Below are positions 1-7,947 of a DNA stretch of 13,785 nucleotides, piece after piece. The translations under genes and the position numbers were made by a program. The stretch lies in assembly GCA_024644775.1 (NCBI GenBank), contig JAHEHB010000065.1, forward strand, positions 3,193-16,977, in the 5' to 3' direction. This DNA comes from Deltaproteobacteria bacterium (GTDB lineage Bacteria; Desulfobacterota; Desulfobacteria; Desulfobacterales; SURF-15). The notes beneath the pieces were generated by a model. The model ran no database searches. It had not been told where the DNA came from and was given only the letters and a program-made list of their open reading frames with translations. Each line of letters begins with the position of its first letter. Positions within the stretch are counted from its first letter, which is position 1.

Positions 1-1525
1 GATAAACCGTGTGTTTTCCGATATGATCCGCGTTGAGACCCATGTGTTCAAGGGCCGTATCATCCGGCACAAACGCTTCTTTGCACTCGCTACAAAGGGT
101 TCGAACCAGTCGTTGTGCAACAACTGCGATCACAGAGGAAGAGATTAAAAAGGGCTCTACCCCAATATCCACCAGTCGGGTTATGGCACTGGCTGAATCA
201 TTGGTATGGAGTGTGGAAAAAACGAGATGTCCCGTTAGGGCGGACTGAACCGCAATATCAGCCGTTTCTTTGTCCCTTATTTCTCCGATCAGCAACACAT
301 CCGGATCCTGACGCACAATGGATCGCAGGCCGCGGGCAAAAGTAAGATTTATTTTCGGATTCACCTGTATCTGGCTGATCCCGTTAAGCTGGTATTCAAT
401 GGGGTCTTCGATGGTGATGATGTTAATATCCGGTGTATTGATGGCAGACAAGACCGCATACAATGTCGTTGTTTTACCGCTGCCGGTGGGTCCTGTAACC
501 AGAATAATACCATTTGGTATTCGAATGAGCTCTTTTACGATAGCCAATTCATTTGATCGTAGCCCAAGATCCGGGAGGCTCATTAGTTTACTTGTTTTAT
601 TGAGTAAGCGAAGAACAGCGCGTTCTCCAAATGCAGTGGGGATCGTCGATACCCTCACATCAATGTTCTGATCGCCGATTTTTACATCAAACCGTCCATC
701 TTGAGGCAAGCGTTTTTCAGCAATATTCATCTTGGACATCACCTTTATTCTGGAGACCAGTGCTGGAAGTATCCAACTCGGTGGGGCCAGTAAGTCGTAC
801 AATATGCCATCCACTCTGTACCTGACTTTGAAGGCATTATCGGAGGGTTCAATATGAATATCGCTTGCACGGGCTTTTATGGATTGAGAGATGATATGAT
901 TTACCAGTTTTATAATGGGCGCATCGCTGGTATCATCCAATAGATCTGCGGTATCCTCAATTTGGCTGAGGATGTCTTTCCCATTTTGCTCCATCTCCTG
1001 TACAAGCTGTTCGGCAGAGTCTCTGCTAAGATCATAGGACATGTTGATAAGTGAAAGGATGGCTTCTTTGGTGGAAATAACCAGCTGATAGTGCTCCAAT
1101 TCCAAAACGCGAACCAAATCATCCACCTGCTGAAAGCAGGAGGGGTCGTTTATTGCGATGACACATCCGGTGTTATACAGGTTTTCTTCAGTTTCATTTT
1201 GTGCCGGCTTTTCCAATATGCGCTGAAGTTGGTCATTTTGACCGTTGCATTCCAACGGAATCATTACATATTTTTTTAAGAATTGAATCGGGACAATACG
1301 TGCGAAATCATTGCCGATATTGCCAAGGGGAAGTTCCGGCCAAAATGGAATGTTATACTGTAAACTCAATGCCTCAAGGATCTGTGTTTCGGAAACCGCT
1401 TTGGTGTCGATCAGTATTTCTTTGAGCTTACCCCCTTGTTCCTTTTGAATCAATTGAGCGGCTTGCAGCGCATCATCGGTAATTTGACAGGTGGTCTTCA
1501 GTGTTTCTATAAATCTTTTGTTCAT
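1..1525 (-). CDS. gspE: GspE, T2SS secretion ATPase (C-terminus cut by window edge)
   Basis: This is the cytoplasmic hexameric ATPase that powers pseudopilus assembly. I translated the reverse strand by hand. From the ATG at 1525 the frame stays open for 508 codons to the left edge, so the gene is partial but unbroken. Residues 1-170 form the N-terminal region that in this family binds GspL, and the PilT-like core follows. The Walker A motif GPTGSGKT is at about 355-362, the Asp box IEDPIEYQ at about 382-389, Walker B LLIGEIRD at 421-428, and the His box STLHTND at about 447-453. The first half of the family's tetracysteine zinc site, CSEC, is at 488-491, and the second half would lie beyond the window. 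The start lies 14 bases after the gspC stop, with only a weak GATGAG-like ribosome site, so translation is probably coupled. GspF is the expected next gene. The assignment is very secure. Confidence 0.96.
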   Translation of the reverse strand, partial: MNKRFIETLKTTCQITDDALQAAQLIQKEQGGKLKEILIDTKAVSETQILEALSLQYNIPFWPELPLGNIGNDFARIVPIQFLKKYVMIPLECNGQNDQLQRILEKPAQNETEENLYNTGCVIAINDPSCFQQVDDLVRVLELEHYQLVISTKEAILSLINMSYDLSRDSAEQLVQEMEQNGKDILSQIEDTADLLDDTSDAPIIKLVNHIISQSIKARASDIHIEPSDNAFKVRYRVDGILYDLLAPPSWILPALVSRIKVMSKMNIAEKRLPQDGRFDVKIGDQNIDVRVSTIPTAFGERAVLRLLNKTSKLMSLPDLGLRSNELAIVKELIRIPNGIILVTGPTGSGKTTTLYAVLSAINTPDINIITIEDPIEYQLNGISQIQVNPKINLTFARGLRSIVRQDPDVLLIGEIRDKETADIAVQSALTGHLVFSTLHTNDSASAITRLVDIGVEPFLISSSVIAVVAQRLVRTLCSECKEAFVPDDTALEHMGLNADHIGKHTVY

Positions 1526-1539
1526 TATCTCATCTTTTA

Positions 1540-2403
1540 TTATTCAATCGTGTAATTGATCGTTTGAACGCGGCCTCGTCGTTTTATCCGGATCGATGTC
1601 TCCCCAGCGGATGCCATGTCTTGGTATAATTTAACCGCATCCTCAACCGATTGAACCATTTCCTCTTCGACGCCGATAATAATATCACCATTTCTAAGAC
1701 CCATTCTGCGAAAAACTGATTTCGGTTTAATTCCGGTTAGCATCATACCGTCTGGCTTTCCATCGGTAAAGTGAGGGCGAAGCCGGACCTGCTTTATGAG
1801 CGCTTCGGGATCTCCTAATTCACCTTCAAACTGCGAGCGTTTTAATACAATATTTTTCTTAACCGGTGTTCGTTGTCGCCGCGTCGGTGTTCTTACCGCA
1901 GAACCTCTCCTGGGGGGCACACCTCTTGCCTGCATTTTTTCCATTTCTAGGATTTCATCTTTGCCATCGACATGCAGAACGACTTTTTCTCTTAAAATCA
2001 ATTTTATTACTGCGTCTTTCAGGGTGTCCCCAGCTTTGTAAAGATACTGCTCTTTTCCCCTTGTTTCCTCAATTACTGCGTACGCCTTTCCGTCGTTACC
2101 CGTTACGGTCCCCCAAAGTTTTACTTTCAACTCGGTTTGCTTCAAAGACTCAATGGCAACCTGTTTCGGCTTCGCTTTTTTTCCCAAATCCATGTTAAAA
2201 AGATTTCGATCGACTATGGACTTGTAATCAGTGATTGGTGGACGTGTCTCCGATTTGACGGCAACAGACGCCCGTTGGGATGTGGATGACGATGGGATAA
2301 TATCCAACTTCGCCGACGCGATCTTGTAGAATGCATTGACACCGAGATAGATCATCACCGTAATTAACAAAAAATTCAGATAGGGGAAGATTCGTTTCAT
2401 CAT
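1540..2403 (-). CDS. gspC: GspC, inner-membrane T2SS protein with PDZ domain
   Basis: GspC links the inner-membrane platform to the secretin and contributes to substrate choice. The 287-residue protein has one N-terminal membrane anchor at about residues 7-27. A homology region follows: the family-typical motif SIVDRNLFN is at about 62-70, and a beta-rich stretch beginning ELKVKLWGTV runs from about 91 to 130. After a basic, Arg/Pro-rich linker (about 150-185), a C-terminal PDZ domain spans about 205-285, with the signature GLRNGDIIIGV. The start has two consecutive ATG codons, 20 bases after the gspN stop, without a clear Shine-Dalgarno sequence, which suggests coupling. In many T2SS operons gspC is first. 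Here it comes late, between gspN and gspE. Confidence 0.93.
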   Translation of the reverse strand: MMKRIFPYLNFLLITVMIYLGVNAFYKIASAKLDIIPSSSTSQRASVAVKSETRPPITDYKSIVDRNLFNMDLGKKAKPKQVAIESLKQTELKVKLWGTVTGNDGKAYAVIEETRGKEQYLYKAGDTLKDAVIKLILREKVVLHVDGKDEILEMEKMQARGVPPRRGSAVRTPTRRQRTPVKKNIVLKRSQFEGELGDPEALIKQVRLRPHFTDGKPDGMMLTGIKPKSVFRRMGLRNGDIIIGVEEEMVQSVEDAVKLYQDMASAGETSIRIKRRGRVQTINYTIE

Positions 2404-2423
2404 TGAAATGATAAATTTTAGAT

Positions 2424-3284
2424 CTAGTTAAACGTTACATCCGGGTTTTCGAAAGCCCCTCGAAGCCGAAGTGTCAAATCCGTTTTCCCAGAACCTGTTT
2501 TGGCAAAAACACCTCTAGGCAATGCACCCTTAATCGCTGTCAGCAGGGCCGCGTTGGGTTTTAAGTTTCCGGTTAGATTCAGCGTGCTCTTTTCACGTGG
2601 ATTTCGCAGTTGAATCGTACCGGCAAACTTGGCATTTCCCTGGCGGCTTACGATATCGCAATTCTTTATGCGAAGCCGATCATTGTCCAAAACGATATTT
2701 GCGGATATCTGATCAAAAATCAAGGTATCCAAGTTCAAAGAACGGTTTACGATTTCTACCGTACCGTTGGTAATGGAAAGCGTTGAGTCAAATACCCCAC
2801 CGATTCCGGCTTTGCTGCGATAACGAATCGTTCCACTGCAACGGCCGGATATGCCCTCTTTGAATAATGATTGAATCGCCGGAATCGTTTCTAACTGAAT
2901 ACTGAATAATTCTACGTCAAAACCGACGTGGTTGTCTTTTTCAATCGTCAGCCTTCCTTTTATTCTTCCCCCGTGCGCCGTACCGGATAGGGTGAATGCG
3001 GTATCTGGATGAATCAGTTTTGCATACTGAGGCAAAACGGTCACCTTTTCTGCCGAAAAAACGATTTGACCGGCACAATACAAAGATACGTCCGCAATCC
3101 GAATCCCCGGCGGTAAAGAAGGTTTTACATCGTTTACCGTAACACGGAAATTAGGATCGACACCATTTGCATGGGTCACGATGTAGGCTTTCACTACATC
3201 CGATGGAAACAGCAGATAAAGAAAAAAAACCGTAGCAACGATGATATAAACAAAGTAGAAAAACTTTTTACGGGTCTGTTTCAT
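2424..3284 (-). CDS. gspN: GspN, T2SS accessory envelope protein
   Basis: The 286-residue protein has an N-terminal membrane segment at about residues 8-26, then a long beta-rich periplasmic domain with short repeating strands (for example DVSLYCAGQIVFSAEKVTV and later LDTLIFDQISANIVLDNDRL). This is the AsmA/GspN-like style, and the length fits the GspN family found in deltaproteobacterial and spirochaete systems. Its role in secretion is not well defined, and it is dispensable in some species. It sits between gspM and gspC, starting 38 bases after the gspM stop. The call rests on architecture and position, because the family is poorly conserved in sequence. Confidence 0.82.
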   Translation of the reverse strand: MKQTRKKFFYFVYIIVATVFFLYLLFPSDVVKAYIVTHANGVDPNFRVTVNDVKPSLPPGIRIADVSLYCAGQIVFSAEKVTVLPQYAKLIHPDTAFTLSGTAHGGRIKGRLTIEKDNHVGFDVELFSIQLETIPAIQSLFKEGISGRCSGTIRYRSKAGIGGVFDSTLSITNGTVEIVNRSLNLDTLIFDQISANIVLDNDRLRIKNCDIVSRQGNAKFAGTIQLRNPREKSTLNLTGNLKPNAALLTAIKGALPRGVFAKTGSGKTDLTLRLRGAFENPDVTFN

Positions 3285-3322
3285 TGTCGATGACTCGCTA
3301 TCAGTAATTGTTTGGAATAAAA

Positions 3323-3856
3323 CTAAATATCAAAGTCAAAGGTCTCCACCTGAAGAATCACATCAAGGGAGCCCTTTTCTTTTTCTTTCTTTATGAACGA
3401 CGCGCGTTTTATGGAGACCATGTTTTCGGAAGTTTCTACGCGATAAAGATAATCGGTTAATTTCGGTAATGCCACCGACTGAAGCTTCATTTCTATGGTA
3501 GATATCTTACCTCCACTATCTTTGTGAACCGTCGCCGAGGGTTTCATATAGGCGATACTGTCTTTCACATCCGCTTCCCTGGCAAGCTTGTCGAGGAATG
3601 AGAACAGTGTAAATCCCTTCGTTCGACGTACAAACCGTTTCTTCAGGTAGTCGGATTGCTGGGTGATGAGATGATATTCAGCCTGAAGTTGCTGCATGTC
3701 TGCGAGCATCTTTGTTTTTACCTGAAGAGATCTTCTAAGCCGCTCTCTGTTATCCAATATCGGAAAAAGGATAAACTGAAAAAAAATAAATAAACAAAGC
3801 ACTCCGACGGCCGCAAAAACGCCGTATTTTTGTCTTTTATTAAGTTTTCTTAGCAT
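3323..3856 (-). CDS. gspM: GspM, inner-membrane platform protein
   Basis: The 177-residue protein fits GspM in size and layout. It has a short basic cytoplasmic start, one membrane helix at about residues 12-33, a predicted coiled coil at about 36-65 (ERLRRSLQVKTKMLADMQQL), and a small C-terminal alpha/beta domain of ferredoxin-like type at about 80-177. GspM partners GspL in the platform that anchors the ATPase. It starts 12 bases after the gspL stop, with an AAGGA ribosome site about 5 bases before the ATG. GspM proteins diverge strongly, so position directly after gspL and the membrane layout carry much of the call. Confidence 0.85.
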   Translation of the reverse strand: MLRKLNKRQKYGVFAAVGVLCLFIFFQFILFPILDNRERLRRSLQVKTKMLADMQQLQAEYHLITQQSDYLKKRFVRRTKGFTLFSFLDKLAREADVKDSIAYMKPSATVHKDSGGKISTIEMKLQSVALPKLTDYLYRVETSENMVSIKRASFIKKEKEKGSLDVILQVETFDFDI

Positions 3857-3868
3857 CGATTCCTTTTT

Positions 3869-5347
3869 TTACACATCCACCTTTACTTTGAAGCGAACAC
3901 GATTGTCTGATCGATCAATATTCGCGGAGCTGATGGTAACCTTTTTAAACACATCTGCTGTCTCGAGCCGACTCTTAATATCATCGACCGTATTAAAGGT
4001 ATCCGTATTTCCCGAAAGCACAAAATTTTCCGGTCCAATGACAACCCGCGTTAGCTCAACATCCGTTGTCTTTGGAATCAGTCGACTAATCCGATTGATT
4101 AAATCAATCGTTCGATTCTTTTTTTCGGTATCCGTCGGAAATAACGCAGTCGACTTTACATCTTTTATTTTTACACGCATCTGGTGCAATGGATCCACAA
4201 TTTTTTTAATCTCCGGAAACGTCTGTTTAAACACACCCGCGATTTGCTGATCCAATTGAACCACCTTTTTTTGTAGGATATATGATTCGAACAGGACGTC
4301 AAAGAATGCAAACATGAACAACAGTCCTGCCAGCACCGCTGTTTGAATCACGCGCCTGCGGTTTTCCGACCAGAAATTCTTTTCAGCAAAGAATCCCTTG
4401 CCGAAATTAAAGGCGTCCAATCCGGTCAATTCCATTTGAGCCAGGGCAAGGGCATTGTCCATTTCAGATGAATTCCACGATTTTTTGAAACCGTTTTTCA
4501 TGCGGAAACCTGACGCCGCAACAAGGTCCAATCGTTTTACAGGAATCCCAAGGCCCTGGGCCAACTGTGATTCCTGCCGCGTGTCATCCAAACCGTTTCC
4601 GGTAATCAGCATCGCCTCCGGCCGGAAATCAAGGTTGAAAATTTCTTCAAACGAAAAAAGCGTCTGTTGAATACCCCGACAGAGATGCTCCACCTCAAAT
4701 GAATCAGACGAACCGGGTGAATCAGATGGGCCGGATAAACCTGTAAAACTCAATGAAATAGGGCGAATCAGGGCAATTTGTCTTGCGATGATAAGAAATA
4801 AGGTACCATTGCGTTTACCGAAATCTAAAACGAGCCCACTCTCCGGAAAATCATCCAGTTGAGACAAGAAATAGGCAGTGGGAAATCCTCCGACGGTTAT
4901 GATTTCCGGGTTTATATTGAAATCGGCCAAGGTCTTTAAGTACATTTCTAACTGACTATTTTCGACACATGCTACAATGATATCGGTATTATTGCTATTT
5001 TCCGACAACTTTACCGGAACAAAATCGATGCTAAGATTGTCAGTTGGAACAGCCACGGTCGATTCGAGTTCAAAGGGCAGGATTTGTCTGATTTTTTTTG
5101 AGTTTTTAAACGGCACCGCAAAATTTCGAAAAGAAATTTTACCCGCTGGCACAGAAACAATGCAAGTTGAGCTATCTAGATCGGCCTCTTTAACGATGGT
5201 TTCCATCGCCTTGGGAATGCCGTCGGCCGAATCATCGACTTGAACATTTACATAGGCATCGATACTGGTGCTCTTGAAGCCACTGGTTATGGAGATCGCT
5301 GATATGGTATTATCTCGAATATCGAGCGCAAAAATCTTTCTGCTCAT
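3869..5347 (-). CDS. gspL: GspL, actin-like/membrane platform protein
   Basis: GspL recruits the ATPase GspE to the membrane and binds GspM. The 492-residue protein has a cytoplasmic actin-like (PilM-type) domain at about residues 1-310. Its first phosphate-like loop is FALDIRDNTISA near the N-terminus, and a second strand-loop LVLDFGKRNGTL is at about 172-183. A basic stretch (ENRRR) precedes one membrane helix at about 332-354. A coiled segment (about 356-400) and a C-terminal ferredoxin-like periplasmic domain (about 405-492) follow, as is typical. Length is slightly above common GspL. The gene begins 107 bases after the gspK stop, the largest gap among the platform genes, and I see no gene or clear hairpin in that gap. 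Confidence 0.9.
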   Translation of the reverse strand: MSRKIFALDIRDNTISAISITSGFKSTSIDAYVNVQVDDSADGIPKAMETIVKEADLDSSTCIVSVPAGKISFRNFAVPFKNSKKIRQILPFELESTVAVPTDNLSIDFVPVKLSENSNNTDIIVACVENSQLEMYLKTLADFNINPEIITVGGFPTAYFLSQLDDFPESGLVLDFGKRNGTLFLIIARQIALIRPISLSFTGLSGPSDSPGSSDSFEVEHLCRGIQQTLFSFEEIFNLDFRPEAMLITGNGLDDTRQESQLAQGLGIPVKRLDLVAASGFRMKNGFKKSWNSSEMDNALALAQMELTGLDAFNFGKGFFAEKNFWSENRRRVIQTAVLAGLLFMFAFFDVLFESYILQKKVVQLDQQIAGVFKQTFPEIKKIVDPLHQMRVKIKDVKSTALFPTDTEKKNRTIDLINRISRLIPKTTDVELTRVVIGPENFVLSGNTDTFNTVDDIKSRLETADVFKKVTISSANIDRSDNRVRFKVKVDV

Positions 5348-5454
5348 AAAAAATTCCCGAAAGACAGTTAAATCATTCTGAAATGATAATCATCCGGTTA
5401 ACTCATATCGCGTGTTCTGCAATCCGGCCGAATTTTCATAAATTTTATTATAGT

Positions 5455-6537
5455 CTATTTCGTTTCCCAGCTCAAGATACGACACATCCATTTTCCGGTT
5501 TTTTTATCTTGCTCCCTTTTTACAACGGCTGTTACGGTTTCTTTCACATCCCCTTTGGCAGCCACTGCTTTGATCTGAAAAATGTCACTGGCCGTTGTAA
5601 TCAATGCCGGATCGATCTGAAGACCGCTTAAACCGGGAACCTCTTGATACCATTTTGGGTTGGATATGTCATGTGCGTATTCTGCATTTTCTGTGCCATC
5701 TTTTTCCAATCGATACTCCACCATCGCCTGGGCAATATCCTGGCTCTCTGCAGGAAGAAGCGATATCAGAACCGGTAAATCTGCTGTGTTAAGATTGATT
5801 TTACCTTCGTAATGCGATTCGGTTTCCTCTCCGGTTGTTATTAATCCATAAACCGTTACACTCTCAGAGATACCGGGTAATTCATCCGTACCGAAAACAA
5901 AATCGCGGGTGATACCCTTTATCCGCATCAGCTCTCCACGATGTCTGATGGGTCCGTTTCTGCAGGAATACGGGGAATCAAGCCCCTGATAAAAGTCGGA
6001 TTCAGCACCGGTCAAACCGGTGATCGCTTCATCATCTCCGGAATCCATCCAATCTTTTAGAGAGTTGATAATGACAACGGGATCGATATCCGAAAGCGAC
6101 TCGTGCTGAGCGGTGCTCCATATTAAGAATCGCTCCCAAATGAGCCGCTGGCCTTCATTGAACGTACGCCCTCCAGGAGGCTGAACCAGCGCATTTACCT
6201 GAATTTTACCTGTTTCATCGCCGATCTGAAGGGTTAGGGTTCCTCCTTCAAAAGGTATCTCTCCAAGGAGCTCCTTTATTTTTTCTGGATTGGCCCAATC
6301 TTCCTGCAACGAGTCTGTTGGTGAATCCATCTTGTCTTGTATCAGCATCGCCATGCCGACATGAATACCGGAGGTTGCCATCTCCAACAAAATCAGCCGA
6401 TCCCGCGTCAAGGCGGTGGAGATGACGGTAGAACGAACTTTTCGGTGAAGTTCTAATGCCGTGGTCACCAAAAGCGTGGTCATGGTCAGCGTAAGTATGA
6501 GTGCAATACCTTTACGATTTCCCATTGTCGTTATCAT
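5455..6537 (-). CDS. gspK: GspK, large minor pseudopilin
   Basis: GspK forms the tip of the pseudopilus together with GspI and GspJ. The 360-residue product begins with a short basic leader, and the prepilin peptidase site is after Gly10, giving mature IALILTLTMTTLLV. It lacks the Glu at position +5 that the other pseudopilins have, which is the family norm for GspK. Further on come the conserved DETGKIQVNAL segment (about residues 106-116), the domain holding helical SAM-like repeats, and a second GKINLNTADLPVL motif (about 242-254). The start is ATG at 6537, 10 bases after the gspJ stop; Met5 is an alternative. The last 170 bases and the immediate 3' flank have a diverged second copy at 10574-10749 upstream of gspD. 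Confidence 0.94.
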   Translation of the reverse strand: MITTMGNRKGIALILTLTMTTLLVTTALELHRKVRSTVISTALTRDRLILLEMATSGIHVGMAMLIQDKMDSPTDSLQEDWANPEKIKELLGEIPFEGGTLTLQIGDETGKIQVNALVQPPGGRTFNEGQRLIWERFLIWSTAQHESLSDIDPVVIINSLKDWMDSGDDEAITGLTGAESDFYQGLDSPYSCRNGPIRHRGELMRIKGITRDFVFGTDELPGISESVTVYGLITTGEETESHYEGKINLNTADLPVLISLLPAESQDIAQAMVEYRLEKDGTENAEYAHDISNPKWYQEVPGLSGLQIDPALITTASDIFQIKAVAAKGDVKETVTAVVKREQDKKTGKWMCRILSWETK

Positions 6538-6547
6538 GCTAAAAAAC

Positions 6548-7453
6548 TTATTCTATCTCTACTTTTCTGCGGTAAACCGGAAGATATACCGTTGTCTCAA
6601 ACACCCCGTTGCCGGAATCCTCACCAAATTCCAATTGAATCCCAATTGCCACCGGTGTTGCGGTGTCAAAGGATTCATCATCCGAATCCCAGCGATCAAA
6701 CGTCTCTCCTTCTGTGTCGTAATACGTAAATGAAAGCGATTGAACGTTGCTGAATAAAACCGGATCGCCCTTTTTAGTCTCGAGTGGGGGATACGGATAG
6801 AGCGTATCTGACCGTTTCAGCACATAGGTGTCATCTTCGGCTTCATCCACATAATATACAATCTCTGCAATGCCATTGTGAGGATTATTCTCAAATTGAA
6901 GATGTGCAAGGGAAGTAAATCTGAGCCTTCCAAAGCTTTTACTGCCGACAGATGTGGTATCCCCTACAATGCGATACGGGTCCTGCGAATCATCCAGATC
7001 GGGCGGTTTGTATTCTTCACGCTGGGAGATGTAGATCGACGCAAGATCGCCGACCATTCGGTTTAAACAACCGACTATAATTTCATTATGGAAGGTATTT
7101 TCTTCAATGGCTTCTGTGCTTGAAAAAACCGAATGAAAGGAGCTGAAAACCGTCGTTACCATGATGGCTAAAATAAAAACTGCAATCAGAATTTCAAGGA
7201 GGGTAAATCCAGGGGAGATTTTTGATTTTCGATTTTTGATTTTCGAAACGTCCGCCGCCACCAGACTCCGGTAGTCAAGTTTTCGAGTCGCTAATTTCGA
7301 GTCGCCGATTTCGATCGGCGATCGACGATATCGGAATCCTTCAAACATCATTCTCAATCCATCCTCTGCCTTCTGTCCTTTTATGGCTTGAAGGCTATAA
7401 AGCTGGGAGGCCACAAGCATTATAGCTTCCAAGCTTTCCAGCCTTATGGCCAT
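6548..7453 (-). CDS. gspJ: GspJ, minor pseudopilin with long repeat-derived N-terminal extension
   Basis: The core is a clear GspJ pseudopilin. The prepilin site PGFTLLEILIAVFILAIM places mature Phe at residue 83 and the +5 Glu at 87. The C-terminal body contains SLSFTYYD and ends in a hydrophobic strand, as in GspJ. It is an odd gene because about 82 residues precede the cleavage site, where the family has roughly 6-30. That extension is read from three kinds of repeat DNA: the 8-bp periodic element (7386-7450), a 13-bp repeat with AGAAGGCAGAGGA, and a tandem 14-bp repeat next to a hairpin. Three starts are possible. The ATG at 7453 has a good GAGG site 8 bases upstream, but that site is itself repeat DNA. 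The ATG pair at 7351/7348 is another. A GTG at 7261 with GGAG 4 bases upstream gives an 18-residue leader, the most natural length. I list the full open frame. Confidence 0.88.
   Translation of the reverse strand: MAIRLESLEAIMLVASQLYSLQAIKGQKAEDGLRMMFEGFRYRRSPIEIGDSKLATRKLDYRSLVAADVSKIKNRKSKISPGFTLLEILIAVFILAIMVTTVFSSFHSVFSSTEAIEENTFHNEIIVGCLNRMVGDLASIYISQREEYKPPDLDDSQDPYRIVGDTTSVGSKSFGRLRFTSLAHLQFENNPHNGIAEIVYYVDEAEDDTYVLKRSDTLYPYPPLETKKGDPVLFSNVQSLSFTYYDTEGETFDRWDSDDESFDTATPVAIGIQLEFGEDSGNGVFETTVYLPVYRRKVEIE
7217..7244. repeat. Perfect 14-bp tandem repeat inside the gspJ leader
   Basis: The unit GATTTTTGATTTTC occurs twice back to back on the plus strand without mismatch. On the coding strand it reads as Lys/Ser/Ile/Asn-rich codons (KIKNRKSKI) ending just before the GspJ prepilin site. 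Comparable A/T-rich words at the front of pilin-like genes are something I recall from other environmental bacterial genomes, but I cannot verify that here. Confidence 0.85.
7303..7320. repeat. Perfect 7-bp hairpin with 4-base loop in the gspJ 5' region
   Basis: CGCCGAT and ATCGGCG are perfectly complementary around a TTCG loop (CGAA on the transcribed strand). The stem lies 42 bases upstream of the candidate GTG start of gspJ. The flanks carry related words (CGAGTCG twice), so it looks like part of a small repeat unit rather than a unique regulatory fold. Confidence 0.7.
7362..7374. repeat. 13-bp direct repeat, copy 1 (second copy at 7461-7473)
   Basis: TCCTCTGCCTTCT appears at 7362-7374 and again at 7461-7473, flanking the 8-bp periodic element. 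On the coding strand the word is AGAAGGCAGAGGA, which contains Shine-Dalgarno-like GAGG. The distal copy lies at the right distance to serve the ATG at 7453, so repeat DNA may have supplied a ribosome site. Confidence 0.75.
7386..7450. repeat. GC-anchored 8-bp periodic repeat, site A
   Basis: GC dinucleotides fall at 7386, 7394, 7402, 7410, 7417, 7425, 7433, 7441 and 7449, which is nine anchors spaced 8 bases apart with a single 7-base step. The six bases between anchors vary from unit to unit, so this is not a simple tandem repeat. Words such as TATAAA and TGGGAG recur at 13124-13141 as their reverse complements. The element lies within the open reading frame of gspJ and supplies residues 1-23 of the longest form. 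Confidence 0.8.
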
Positions 7454-7484
7454 GTTTCTGTCCTCTGCCTTCTGCCTACGGCTC

Positions 7485-7874
7485 TCATTCCGTTAAAAGC
7501 CGATATGTCCGCAACTGGTAAACATCTTTGACATCTCCGGCAGTGATCGTGATCTCCACTCTCTTTAAATCTTCGGAAACACTGCCGAGTAGTTCCGATT
7601 CGACGTCATCAACCGTGATACGCCACTCATAACCCGGAAACGCCTCGTCAAAATTACCTGATTCCGTGCCATACCCGTTCCCGATGCTCTGTACGGATTC
7701 CGATAACTTGGATTGGGCGAGCATGGGAGCAGTGGCGTAAAATCTGGATAGGGAACTCATGGAGAGTGTTTGGGTGTGGAGTCTAAAAATACTGATAAAG
7801 ACTATGGCAATAATCGAGACTGCCACTACAATTTCAAGCAGAGTAAAACCTGCGATGTGAACACGTGCTCTCAA
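7485..7874 (-). CDS. gspI: GspI, minor pseudopilin
   Basis: GspI is a minor pseudopilin that nucleates the pseudopilus tip with GspJ and GspK. The 129-residue product has a 9-residue leader (MRARVHIAG) followed by FTLLEIVVAVSIIAIVFIS, with mature Phe10 and the +5 Glu14. The body matches GspI size, with APMLAQSKLSE near residue 45. The start codon is TTG at 7874. A TGA stop lies two codons upstream in frame and no other start precedes the cleavage site, so TTG is forced. No independent Shine-Dalgarno sequence is seen. The TTG overlaps the TGA stop of the decayed gspH tail, which suggests that translation was once coupled to gspH. Confidence 0.92.
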   Translation of the reverse strand: MRARVHIAGFTLLEIVVAVSIIAIVFISIFRLHTQTLSMSSLSRFYATAPMLAQSKLSESVQSIGNGYGTESGNFDEAFPGYEWRITVDDVESELLGSVSEDLKRVEITITAGDVKDVYQLRTYRLLTE

Positions 7875-7922
7875 TCTTCAAACATTGCGTAGTTTCATGC
7901 GGTTTAGTGGTCGGCAAAAATA
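7872..7922 (-). pseudogene. 3' tail of a lost gspH copy between gspG and gspI
   Basis: The bases just before gspI align with the end of the intact gspH at 10776-10830. Both read TTTTTrCCrACCAyTAAAC, then GCATGAA, a diverged stretch, and TTTGArGAyTGA. In the intact gene this encodes FLPTIKLHEAY and a final FED before stop. In the remnant the frame is kept as FLPTTKPHE, then shifted by a one-base deletion, and the terminal FED-stop codons are still visible. This is the position where gspH normally sits (G-H-I-J-K). Only about 50 bases remain. Confidence 0.8.
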
Positions 7923-7947
7923 GGCACAAAGAATTATGTTCGGATGG

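Noticed and set aside
1..1525. Possible frameshifted or pseudogene gspE, since only small complete frames appear in this stretch
   Set aside because: Hand translation of the minus strand from ATG 1525 is open for all 508 codons with every motif in place; it simply has no stop within the window.
7386..7450. CRISPR-like array
   Set aside because: The repeated feature is a 2-base anchor every 8 bases, with no 25-40 base repeats or spacers and no cas genes.
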